From the NCBI GenBank assembly GCA_910589415.1, contig OU342633.1, positions 14,236,858-14,300,857 on the forward strand: a stretch of DNA of 64,000 nt. Reading direction: 5' to 3'. Under the pieces are notes generated by a model. The model was not told where the DNA came from. It saw only the letters and a list, made by a program, of their open reading frames with translations, and ran no database searches. The DNA comes from Malachius bipustulatus (Eukaryota; Arthropoda; Insecta; Coleoptera; Melyridae). Shown in pieces: positions 24,201 to 36,200 of this stretch. Numbering within the stretch: the first letter of the stretch is position 1; every line of letters begins with the position of its first letter. A program made the translations under genes and the position numbers.

Positions 24201-27200
24201 ATCCATTATCACACCCAATTTAATAGGTGAATTAACGTGGAAAGTTCTCGATGACACACGGGGCTCTGACCATTATCCAGTTTTTCTAGAATGCAACTGT
24301 AATTTTACCCCTACGCAATTAACCCCATCAACCAAATGGAATGACAAAACAGCTGATTGGACGCTCTTTACCAGATCCATGGATCATCAAATAAATTCAT
24401 TTGAGAATAGAGAAAACGTAACACTCACAGACCTTATTAGCATTCTTAGTAAAGCTGCAGACCAATCTATCAAAATACGCCAACCTATAACCATCAAAAC
24501 AGCCAGACCAGTGTGGTGGGACAGGGAGTGCTCCAACATCGCACGCGCAAGGAAAATAGCTTTAAAACAATATAAAAACTGTTCGAATTTAGACCATTAT
24601 TTAAACTATCAAAATATTGCCTCACAAAAGCTGAAAACAATTTATCAATAATCTTAACAAGAACACTCCCATCAGCTCTATTTGGAACTATATCAAAAAG
24701 ATTAACAACCAAAAGTACTTTAACTCGAATTCTGACATACCCCCACATTTAATTGAGAAAATGTTGGAGTCTCTCGCCCCACCCACCGTGATTTGTCGTC
24801 CCTTCAGTAGCAATCTAACACCAACAAATAATAACTTATTTCCCCTTGAGAAGTTCACAATGGCAGAGCTGGAGACAGCACTACAAACTCATCGTGGCTC
24901 ATCGCCGGGCAAAGACAGCATAACCTACTCGATGCTCCAGAGCATGTCTCACCTTGGCAGGAGAACTCTCCTAGAGCTCTTTAACAAGTGGTGGATATCT
25001 GAAGGAGTCTTGGATGGGCTCAAGGAGGTCGTCATCAAACTAATATTAAAACCTTTAAAAGATCGAAATACACCGTCCTCGTACAGGCCAATATCATTAT
25101 TGTCTTGCATAGCTAAGACACTTGAGAGAATCGTTAAGGTCAGATTGGAGTGGTTCTTGGAGCACGAAAGCAAACTTCCCCCATCACAATACGGATCCCG
25201 TAAAGGTTTGGGAACTACGGAGGCCCTCTCTCAACTGGTGGCAGACATCCATATCAATCTATCCCAAAACTCCTATGTCGCATGCCTATTTATTGACCTT
25301 AAAGGTGCTTATGATTCAGTTGACCTTAATGGCCTTGCAGTCAACTTAATCTCTTTAGAAGTTCCCCCTAAAGCTGTCTGCAATATTGTAAATCTGTTCA
25401 GAGATCGCAAAGTTTTTATCAGAGATCAAAATAATGTCTTCCATGGCCCAAGAATAATAAACCAAGGACTCCCGCAGGGATCGGTCCTCAGCCCTATCTT
25501 ATTCAACGTTTACACACAGGGCATACATAAAATCCTCGACTCAAGCGTTAAGTGCATTCAGTACGTAGATGACTTTTGCTTTTACACCGTGGGGGACAGA
25601 TACGATAGTGCAATTGAAAAAATAAAGCTCATTTACACTCAGACTGAAAAATGGTTCTGTCAACAGGGCTTCGTAATTTCACCAGAAAAATCTGCAATAG
25701 TCCTCTTTACAAGACACAGGTTATCCACTCCTGAAAAAATAAGAATCGGCGACGTTGAAATCCCTGTTAAAAAATCATACAAGTATTTGGGTGTAATCAT
25801 TGACCAGAAATTATTATGGAGTGAACATATTCAACACCTAAAGAATAAGTGCGAGAAAGGGATCAACATGCTGAAATGTGTCACCAAAACCAAGTGGGGA
25901 GCAGATCCAAAGACGGCCCTGTTGTTCTACAGATCATACATTCGCTCAATTATAGACTATGGGTCTGTCTTCTACGGGTCATCAGCGAACTGTCATCTCA
26001 AAAAAATTGACAAGATACAATTTAACGCCTTGAGAATATGCACTGGTGCTTTTAAATCTTCGCCTATCCCTGCGCTCCTGGTTGAATCACAGGAACCACC
26101 CCTTTCTATTAGGCGAGCATCCTTGGCTTTAAAAAAATCATTGTCATACAACACTTTCCCCTCATTAAACTCTAAGAAAAAAACATTCCTAAAAATAGCG
26201 ATAGATAATCTGACTAATAAATATTGGATGAAGAAGAACACACCCCCTCTTGCAGAAATGCAAACCAATTTCACAAATCTACTCAGTTTTCTCCCTCAGC
26301 GAGAGAAGCTTCCCATTTTTGACCTTGATTTCCCCTCTTTAGGTTTCGTTCCGACTGCAATTATACCATCGTACTCAGAGATTTCCTCCTTCAATCTGAC
26401 TCTTTTTCGCTTTATTTTAGACCGCCATGCCGGCTTCCTTGAGATCTACACCGACGGCTCCAAAAGCGCTCTTGGGACTGGATATTCTATCTACTCCCAC
26501 AACAGAATAATTATCCAAGAAAAAATACCAGATTTCTGCTCAATTTTCTCTGCAGAACTCTTTGCCATTGAACACGCTTTGGAGCATTTATCCAATAATT
26601 TCCGCAATGTCAACGCATTGATTATCTCTGACTCCAGATCTGCCGTTGAGGCCATCACAAACAGGAAGATAGTCAGTTTTGCATCATCCGTCTGCTTATG
26701 CAACATAAGGAGACTCGTATATGAAGCGAAACTGCAGGGACGACGAATCACTTTTCTCTGGGTAAAGAGACATACAGGTATCCCGGGTAATGAAATGGCT
26801 GACAAACTGGTTAAAGAAGTAGTGAACCGTTCAGAAGTTTCCCAAAAGTGTCAGTTTGAAGACCTCATCTCTGCCTCAAAAAAAGAAACCTGGTATCTAT
26901 GGGCCAAACAATGGGATAACTTTGTGAACAACTCACAAAATCACGACTGCAAAATTCATCCCTCATTACCAAAGCACATACCCCATCTGTCAGACTACAA
27001 TGTTAGCAGACATTACAGTGTTACAGTAACAAGACTTAATAATAATAATAATAATAATAATAATACACTTTATTGCCCAACAGATTGAAAAAATCCATTT
27101 ACAGGACAAAATAACATTTGAAAATACAACAACAGTATTATGTACTATATCTTATATCACTAGAGAACAATTTATTGATATTATAAACATCAAAATTTAT

Positions 27201-30200
27201 AAGTTTCAACAATACTCTGCCTTAAAACATAATATGAGAAGAAAAAAACAGAAAAAAATGAAGAACAACACAAGGATTGGTCCCCCCCATCTACAAACCC
27301 CCTTCAACCCTGTCAACTATGAATCCAACACTTGTTTGAAAGCGCTTATTGACATGTGGAAAATGTCGCACGCGTCACTGATCTCATTGAACCATGAACA
27401 CATTCTGAAAATGGGCGACCTGACAAGGAGATTCGTCCTGGGTGTCGATAAAACAAATGCCTGTGGAGTACGAATACCAGTGCGTGGAATGCAAAATTTG
27501 AGCTCACCGATCAACCAATTTGAATCAACCTGGCCATGAATTAATTTAAATAGAAATATTAAGCAGCTGCATCTGTGTCTTTCATGTAGTGCTTTAAAAT
27601 TAAATGTCTGCAACAATGTCAGATGAGGGAACCCCTGATGAGGATACTCGCCAAACCTCCTCAGCCAAAGTGCCTTCAAAAATCTCCGTTGAATCGATTC
27701 CAGCAATGTAATCTGTCTATTATAAAATGGAAACCAGATCAGCATAGCGTATTCCAGCCTAGTTCTAACAAATGTATTATATAAAGTAATCATGCAATGA
27801 ATACTATCAAATGATCTAGTGTTTCTTAATACAAAGCCCAACATTCTGAGAGAAGAGTTTGAAGTCGCTTCTATGTGTTGTGCGAAAGATAATTCACTAT
27901 CAAAATATACCCCAAGATCTTTGGTGGACAAGCCTCGCTCAAAAATGATTCCTCCAATACCATAAGAGTAGACAATAGGATTCTTTATGCGCGTATAAGT
28001 GATTACCTTACACTTGTCGAAATTAAGTGATAAATTGTTGCTATTACACCAGCTGTTTAAACTCTCGAGATCTTTCTGGAGCATCTCAGCATCCTCAAGG
28101 GAACCCACGTCGCGGAAAATCTTAACATCGTCCGCAAACATCAATATATCACTTGAGATTATGTCCTGGAGATCGTTAATAAAAATAAGAAACAGCAGAA
28201 GGCCAAGGTTAGATCCTTGGGGAACACCGGAAGTGGAAGTATAATGCGGTGAGCTGTAACCATTATAAGTTACATAGAGTTGTCTATCAATAAGATATGA
28301 TTCAAAGAAGACCACAAAATCACTACAAAACCCGAATGCCTCTAACTTCTTTAAAATAATGTTATGATCAATCCTATCGAATGCTTTTGCAAAATCCGTA
28401 TATATCGTATCTAATTGGCCCCTGCCGTCTACAATCTCTAATGCAGATTGAGTAAATTGCGTTAAATTTGTCAAGGTGGACCTGTCTTCAAAGAATCCAT
28501 GCTGGTGCTGGGAGATATAGCATCTAACATGGTTAAAGATAAATCTTTGCAGAATCACCTCGAACACCTTTGAAAATACTGACAAAAGTGATACAGGCCT
28601 GTAATCAGAAACATTTTGTTTATCGCCACTCTTAAACACAGGGCAAACTTTCGCGATCTTCCAATGATCCGGAAATGTGTTGTTTTCCAAACATAAATTG
28701 AAAACAATAAGCAATGGTTCGATCAAAACCTCTACACAATCCCTAACGAAGAAACCAGGAATCTGATCATGACCTGATGTCATATTGGGCTTGATCTTTT
28801 TACAGGCACTTCGTATGTCCTCCCTTGTAACAGATGCTATGCTAAAGGATGGCAGATTAACCTCGCCAAAAGAATTTTTAACTCTGTCTTTTTGAGAAGA
28901 CACTAGGAAAGTGGATTTGAAAAATATGGCGAAAGTATTGACAATATCCTGCGAGTTATCAAGAGAAACATCACCATAATGCATCTTACCGGGTATCCTA
29001 GTAACACCTCTTCTGCTGTTAATAAATGAAAACAGCTTCTTGGGATCAGATACTATTGCCTCCTGAACTTGACCTAAATACAATTTATAAGCAATACTTA
29101 TCTGCCTTTTCACCAGAGCGCGCAACTCTTTGTATGTGTCCATAAATTGTGGTAGTTTATGTCTTCTCCAATGTTTAAGAGCCAAATGCTTATTGCGTAA
29201 ATTGGCTATAATTTCCCTGTTGAACCATGGTGGATAATTACGTTTTTTTATCTGTAAGAGAGGCACATGTCTGCTAAGAACAGTATATAATATATCATAA
29301 AATCTGTCACATGTTTGGTTAACATCAGACATATTGCGTAATAGAGACCAATCAATATGCAGTATTTCATTGTATAAAGCAACAAAATTGGCCTTCCTAA
29401 AATTGAACCTATCAGAGTTCGGATTCCAGGTGAATTTTCTTGGTAAAGAGCATCTTAATTCTACCAAAATTGACAAGGCCGGATGATACGGGTCCTCTCG
29501 CACCAACGAATCTGAATCATGTGAGACAAAAGCCTGTGCATTGTTCGTGAAAACCAAATCCAAAATTCTATCATCACAGTTGTGAATACTATTAATTTGC
29601 CTAAAATTGAAATAACTGCAAAAATTATCTAAAAGTGAACTCAATCCGTCTGACACAACATTATACCGAGGAACGTTGAAATCACCCATCATCAGAATGC
29701 TATCACTAGTCTGAAACAATGCTTCCAGATGGCCAAGAAGCACCTCAAAATCATGAACATTAGGTGTCTTATTGATGTATATAACAAAAACATGTAAGGT
29801 ACATTTATCAAATATACATTTGCAACCAACCACATTAAAGAATGGGAGTAAACTGTTTAATTCAGATAAATTAATCGGAATAACTTCTATATTATTTCGA
29901 ATAGCAAGAAGTACACCCCCACCCCTTGACAATTCAGTAGCGGTAACATCCCTATCGTGTCTATAGACATTATAATTGTTGGTTGAAATAAACTCAGAGT
30001 CACTCACATCTCCCCCCAGCCAAGTTTCTGATAGTCCAATTACATCAAATTCAAGATCATGTGATGAAGTAAAAAATGACTCACTTTTATTCCGCAGACT
30101 ACGTACATTCTGGTAATAACAGGATAGTTTCAAAGTGTTGGGCTGCGCTAGTTTAAACGACTGGGCCTTGAGCTGGCCTTGACAATCTTAAACTAAATCA

Positions 30201-33200
30201 CGGAAACTTTCCATATCACCTTCATAGGATTGGAATGTCCGACACCGACATATGTGATTGTGACGGCCAGTCAATTGCCGACTTAAACCATATTTTCTTT
30301 TCCTGCTCAAATCACCCTCTTCCTACTGCCGAACTTTACAAGAGTCTAATTAAATGCAACATTCCCTTGCCAACCAATATCACTACACTTTTGGCCACCC
30401 AAGAAAAAAAAGTTCTCGATGCCTTGGTCAGCTGTCTGCGGACAGCTGGTATTTCCCTATAATCAGGTCCTCATCTTCAAAAATCTGTGGCAAATGGTAA
30501 TTCCGATGCCAACCCAACCCCCACTTCAATTCAATTCAACTGGAGATGAGAATTTAGAAAATAAAACAGGGGGTAAACAGAAATTCATTTATGAGAACTG
30601 AAATTTTGATACATCAATCTGGGACAGGAAAATTCATGACATAGACGAGCTACCTATTGTAGAACTGCCAAATATAGAGTCACCATTCAGTAAAAAATAT
30701 AAGATATTCGCAAAAAATAATAGGGCTATGCTCTGGCACGTTAGACTGGGGCATGCCTCTGTCGCCTATCTAAAGGCTTTGCAGGGTAAATTTCCTGAAA
30801 ATAAAGAACTAATAAATGATGCAATTTTTGATCAGTCAATATTAGATTGTGAAGTATGTATGATGCCAAAGTTTAAAATGTTACTTTTTAACTCAGTACG
30901 GAGACGAGCTACTGAACCATTACAAATTATCCATTCGGATATCATGGGGCCTATTACTCCGTTATCACACCCCAAGCGGTACCGATTTATTGCAGTATTT
31001 GTTGATGACTACTCTAGAGTAGCAATGGCATATCCAATGAAGGTGAAAAGTGAAACAAGTTATTGTTTTGAAGCATTTGTTAGAAGCGCTCGAAATTTAT
31101 TAGGCAGAGATGCGAAAGTGTGTTATTTGAGAACAGATCAAGGTACAGAGTATACAGGTGGTTACGCCATTGATGTCTTAAAAAGATAAGGTGTAGAGTT
31201 GCAACTTGCAAGTCCAAATACACCACAGCATAATGGCGTTTCTGAAAGGTTTAATCAAACCATACAAAAGAAGGTAAGAGCATATATATTTGATGCAAAG
31301 ATACCTGAAAGTATGTAGGATCTTGCTCTAAGTGCTGCTGTGTATGCCTATAACAGAACACCTCATAAGTCAAATAACATGGTCACGCCACTACAAAGAT
31401 TTGCTCCAAATCACAATTATGACATAGGTCAGATGAAACGGTTTGGATGCGTTGCTTGTATTAAAGTTCAAAGAAAGACGGATCCCAAGTTTAGATGCGA
31501 AGGGAGACGCGTGATCCTAGTAGGTTACACACCTACTGGATATCAGTTCCTAAAACCTGAAGAAGGCAAACTTTATGAATGTAGAGACGCGCGTTTCAAT
31601 GAAAAACTAGTATCTGGAGATAAGTATGCGAAAGACATCATAAAAGACTGGCCGGTTGAACAAATTGAAATTAAAAAGAGAAGTGGTTTGTTGAATTTGC
31701 TGGAGATGAATCTCAAAATGAAGGAACTTTAAAACCGGAGGGAGAAGCGAAAAAGAAAAGAGGTCGACCAAAGAAACAGATTGCTGTCTCTGAAAAGAAA
31801 ACTGAAAATCTAGTTAATGATACAAGTTTTTCTAATATTGAAAAAGATGAGGAAAAGAGAAGTCAGCTACTAAAAGCAGTTATATTCAATGATGAGACTG
31901 AAAAAAAAAGACGAATGAAACAAAAGAAAGGATTTATCACGCAATGATTGCGGAAATAAATCAAGACCCAGTGTCTTATAGAGAAGCGGTTCAATCTAAG
32001 GAGTCTTCTTTGTGGCAGGAGGCAATAAACGATGAGTTGGAATCCATGTATAAAAATGAGGTATGATCACTTGTCGATCGACCGACTATATTGAAAAATA
32101 ACCGAAGAGCAAACATCATAGACTCAAAGTGGGTATTCAAAAAGAAAACCGAGAGCGGAGGTAGAACAAAAAATAAGTCACGACTTGTAATAAGAAGTGT
32201 CAAAGACCAAAATTACTATGATTTGAGTGAAACATATGCCCCTGTGTCTGATTAGGTACCTTTGATAAGATCTCATTTTGCCATTGTTAATAAGTATGAT
32301 CTAGAGATGTGTCAATTAGACGTTAAAACTGCATTTCTAAACGGTTTAATAGATGAGGAAATTTATATGGAAATTCCAGAAGGAGTAAATGTTACGCAGG
32401 AGGAGAGAAAGGGCAAAGTTTGTAAAATAAAACGAGCCTTGTATGGCCTTCGAATTAGTCCGAAAAAGTGGAACAAAAGGTTCACTGACGTATCGACGAG
32501 TGTAGGACTAACAAATGATGAAACTGAGCCGTGTCTATTTACCTGGAGAGAGGAAAATAAAATTCTTATTCTATTGTTATATGTAGACGACATAATAACT
32601 TCATGTAATGATAAAATTAAATTAAAAGAAGTGGTCACAAAATTAAAGAATGAATTTGAGTAGAGTGAATTAGGAGAACCAAAGGAATTTCTGGGAATTA
32701 CAATAACTAGAGATAGGGAGTCCCATGAAATTCTACTTGGCCAAGAAAAATATGTAGATAAGATTTTAGAAAAATTTCAATTTAATAAAGAATATCCACA
32801 GAAAACCCCTATGGTTACTACTCAAGTAGCTAACAGAGAAAGAAAACAAAGAGAAGAGAATTTTGACTGTGAAGTAATAAAAGAAACCGAGACGAGGAAC
32901 AATGCACCCTTTAGGGAAGCTACAGGCAGCTTGTTATATCTGGCTGGAGCCACTCGGCCAGATATCTCTTTCGCGGTGAATGTATTAAGCAGACACCAAA
33001 TTAATAATCCCACTGAGAGTGATTGGCAGATAGTCAAAAGAGTATTCAGATATTTAAAGGGAACTAAAACTTTAAAATTAAGATATACCGGAGAGAAAGA
33101 TGACCTTCAAGCTTACTCTGACGCAAGTTTCGCCGATTGTAAGGGATTGCTGACAACTTGTGGGTATGTAATAAAACTTTTGGGGATACGATAGCCTGGA

Positions 33201-36200
33201 GGACGCACAAGCAATCATATGTTGCCTTGTCCACTTGCCAGGCAAAGTATGTTGCGATGAGTGAGACGTGTCAGGGATTGATTGCAATAAATAATTCATT
33301 GAAATTAATTTTGAATAAAACCTTTTGCCCAATAAAATTGTGGTGCGATAACAATAAAGCGGCGGAACCAAGTGCCAAGACAAGTGGGGGCAACAAGTTA
33401 AGACATATGACTGAGGTGCGAGAACACTATGTAAAAGAGTGTGTGAAAAGAAATCTAGTAAAAATAGAGTGGATCCCTTCAAAGGATCAAATTGCTGACA
33501 TATTTACAAAACCTCTATCATTCGAGATGCATAAATATTTGGCTGGAAAAATTATGAACAGTCCTTTAGTAACTGATGGAAATTAATTACTAATTATATT
33601 TTGTTTCACAGGTAACTAACTGAGAAGGAAGATACCTCGGTAAACTTGAGATGCGAAAGGGGAATCAGTTATAATAAAGTCTATTTGAATTATATTGTTT
33701 AGTGTTTTGAAATAATTATTATTGTATAAGTTATAAAATTTTCAAGTTAGTTTTTCTTGATGAAGAATGTGTCTTTGTCTATGTACATTGAAACTGAGAT
33801 GCGGTGGTTTATTGCTTAAGGATATGAGAGGCGCTTAGTCGGGAGGGAGTGTTAGAATTCGAATTTACGCCTAACCGCCTCTGACTAATGTATGACGAGG
33901 CCTCCTTCCTTAAAATGATAAGCAATCTTACAGGCAGTAGCGATTAGCGAATCGACCGTGAGAGACGAGTAATTATTATTGATTTACAAAATAAAGGAAG
34001 TTCGTTATTATAAAGTGGTGTTTTATTTTATTGAAAAATACAAAATAGAAAAATCCCAACAGTTACCAATTATTACCAACCCCCTTAAGCATTTTATCGA
34101 GTCAACAAAGCTATGGCGAAGAAAAGCATTTCAAAGAATTCCCTATCCATGAGCCCAGTGGCGTTACAAAATTATTGGGGGTTGAGCATAAAATACAAAA
34201 AAAAACACCCTTATATTAAAAAATTCCCGACTTCCACGCAAACATAATTCCACGAAAAATATTTCAAGGGATTCGCTCCACATCGAGACTAGTGGCGTTA
34301 CGAAATTATAAGGGGTTGAGCGGAAAACACAAAAACCATTACATTTGAAAAATAAAAAATTCTCAACTTTTTTGATATGTCGCAAAACATTATTAATTGT
34401 TGTAAAAAGTTGTTGTCGTCAAATTTGAGAGATTTATGCACGAACAGTTTACTCAGTTTGTCGATTTTGGATGATGGTATTTTGCAAGGCGAATAAATTG
34501 CTTTAACGCCAATGTCAGGTCGAGTTGAATATTTTTGCAAAATAAAACCAGCTTGTTTATCAACAGATACCACTCGATGAAGAATGATTTCAGGTTAAAT
34601 TCGGTAGCATTACCATTCTTCTGCGTAGGATTATTATCGATCAGGAATTCTAAAAAATATCCTTTAAAATGGTGTACCATGTTTTTGTTATTCAACCCAT
34701 ATTATGAATTGGACACATTTTCTACACTACTTATATAAAGTAGGTAGTTCCAAAGAATGATTTCAGATACACCTACTCACTCACCACACGTATGCATCCC
34801 TGGCAGCTGTGAAATTATTGCCACCGAAGAATTTACTCCTAACCCATTGGACATAATTAAGCAATGAAAGAAAAATAGATCATGTTCGTATTCAGTTTAT
34901 TTCTGTTTAGTATTTTTTTCGTCCATTCATATTTAAAGCTTCACAAAGAACTTCGACGCAATTGGAGGTTTCCAAGTCTTTGCAGCTCAAATGACATTTT
35001 TTTAGAACTTCAGAAATCTGCTCTAAGGTTATTTGATTTCTTTTCAATTTGTTTACCATTTTGATTACGTGAAGCAGTTGGAAGTGTAACAATGATTCAA
35101 TTTCAATATTGAAGTGAAATTAGCAGTCGAACGTATAACCAGCGGTGTGTAAGTACTCCACGAGGAAAAAAAGAAAAAAATAGGTAGGTAATAGAGGTTC
35201 TAAACAGAAAACCTATGAAAACGATATATCTCGTAAGTCACACGCCAAAAAAGGTAAGGTACCACATCAAATAAAGAATAAAGCCCAGAATGTGACGGAT
35301 TGGAGTTTTGCCCTAACTTTCCCTGAGTTTAGACCTTGTACACTTACCTTAAGATATGTTTCAAATATGTCACCAACTGTTTGTCAGATTTTAGTTTGGA
35401 GTCTTGCGTAACAATAAAATGTTGCTGCGCCCATTTTATAAAAATGATCTACAGGAAACTGTCCACACTGAAAGTGGACAAAAAAGTTATAGAAACATAG
35501 GTACTCGTTGACTCTATAGCGGTTTTATTGCAATTTACGTCATTGGAAGAGTTCGATTTTTAATTTGAAAACATTCTTTTTCTTTTGCTTACTTCTTTTT
35601 ATGATGAAAACGTCGAAAGAGCGTTAACAGAATTGTCGTCAAACTGCTACGATAAAACTGAAACATTTTTAAGCTTAAGGGAAGAGAAAGATGATTTTTA
35701 TGACGAGATTTGTGATGACGATGGAACTGTTAGAGGCACTTGCATAACTTCTCACTTTTTTATATTTTTCTATAGATCGTATGATAAAGTGTTTCTTATA
35801 ACAACATTGGAATGCGTTGAAAAATATTCTTGCGATCTCCTTTCAAGTGTGAGCTTTGGCAATGTATCTGCTCAAACGTTTGATGCCGTTAGTTTCTTTA
35901 TGGACTGAGATTTTAAATGCTGGCCGCTTTAGCAACGCAAATGCCGAGTCGTAGTTTAAGATCGTCAAAAAAGAGATTCTTGGAGGGCAAACAAGTCTGA
36001 AAGTGGGTAGGTTCGTTGCAGCATTAGAAAAACCAACTTGAGGACTATCGACTTGGAAATGGGGGCAGTGCCAAAAAAGAAAAAGTCAAAGGAAATTGAT
36101 GACCCACAAAAAGTGGAAGGATGGATGAAACGGAAGAAGGCTCAGTGTTTTTTATACAAGAAATACTTTAAATTTTTACAGCGGACATAATCTTCCTCGG

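Larger units (their letters stand above)
27040..30186 (-). mobile_element. CR1-like non-LTR retrotransposon, 5'-truncated, nested in the I-like LINE
   Basis: Lies on the minus strand between two copies of CTTAA (27035-27039, 30187-30191), a possible short target duplication. Its 3' end is GGCAATAAAGTGTATTA followed by an (ATT)n tail, read as (AAT)n at 27040-27063. Simple-repeat tails of this kind are typical of CR1/L2-group LINEs. No ORF1 is present and the ORF2 frame is open to the 5' edge, so the copy is 5'-truncated at or near the start of ORF2. Confidence 0.82.
23619..30465 (+). pseudogene. I-like LINE ORF2 (EN-RT-RNase H), split by a LINE
   Basis: The endonuclease starts at [18 protein letters not shown] with LSEIWLKP. 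A stop at 23938 precedes [16 protein letters not shown], and GSDHYPVF closes the domain. A one-base shift near 24640 leads into the long frame ending at 27088. The RT has [44 protein letters not shown] and the active site QYVDDFCF. RNase H has [18 protein letters not shown] and SDSRSA. The CR1-like LINE interrupts at 27035. The C-terminus resumes at 30192 with [18 protein letters not shown] and ends at 30462. Only one stop and one shift besides the insertion. Confidence 0.85.
22168..30537 (+). mobile_element. I-like non-LTR retrotransposon inserted in copia pol
   Basis: Bounded by a 12-bp direct repeat AACTGGAGATGA (22156-22167 and 30538-30549). It starts CAGTTCGCTCGCAGC and ends in a short TTCAA repeat. 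It has two ORFs: a gag-like ORF1 with zinc knuckles, and ORF2 with endonuclease, RT, RNase H and a C-terminal CCHC-type finger. RNase H in ORF2 points to the I group (I, Nimb, LOA) rather than Jockey or CR1. It is itself interrupted by another LINE at 27040-30186. Removing that, it is about 5.2 kb and looks full-length. Confidence 0.85.
17872..34061 (+). mobile_element. Copia-type LTR retrotransposon with nested insertions
   Basis: Target duplication GTTAC at 17867-17871 and 34062-34066 bounds the element. LTRs begin TGTTA and end CCCAACA. Internal order is gag with two zinc knuckles, protease (DSGA), integrase, RT, RNase H, which is the copia (Ty1) order. About 7.2 kb belong to copia itself. 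The rest is a MITE in the 5' LTR (17877-18506) and an I-like LINE (22168-30537). The two LTRs differ by one substitution and a 3-bp indel, so the insertion is young, yet gag and pol hold several stops and shifts. Confidence 0.92.

Noticed and set aside
34164..34695. Overlapping minus-strand frames in the long repeat as a real gene
   Set aside because: The two copies of the repeat do not keep the same frame and no domain is visible; shared length reflects the repeat, not selection on a protein.
34907..35092. 61-codon minus-strand frame ([20 protein letters not shown])
   Set aside because: The composition looks protein-like but there is no family match, no splice context and no second copy; left unassigned.
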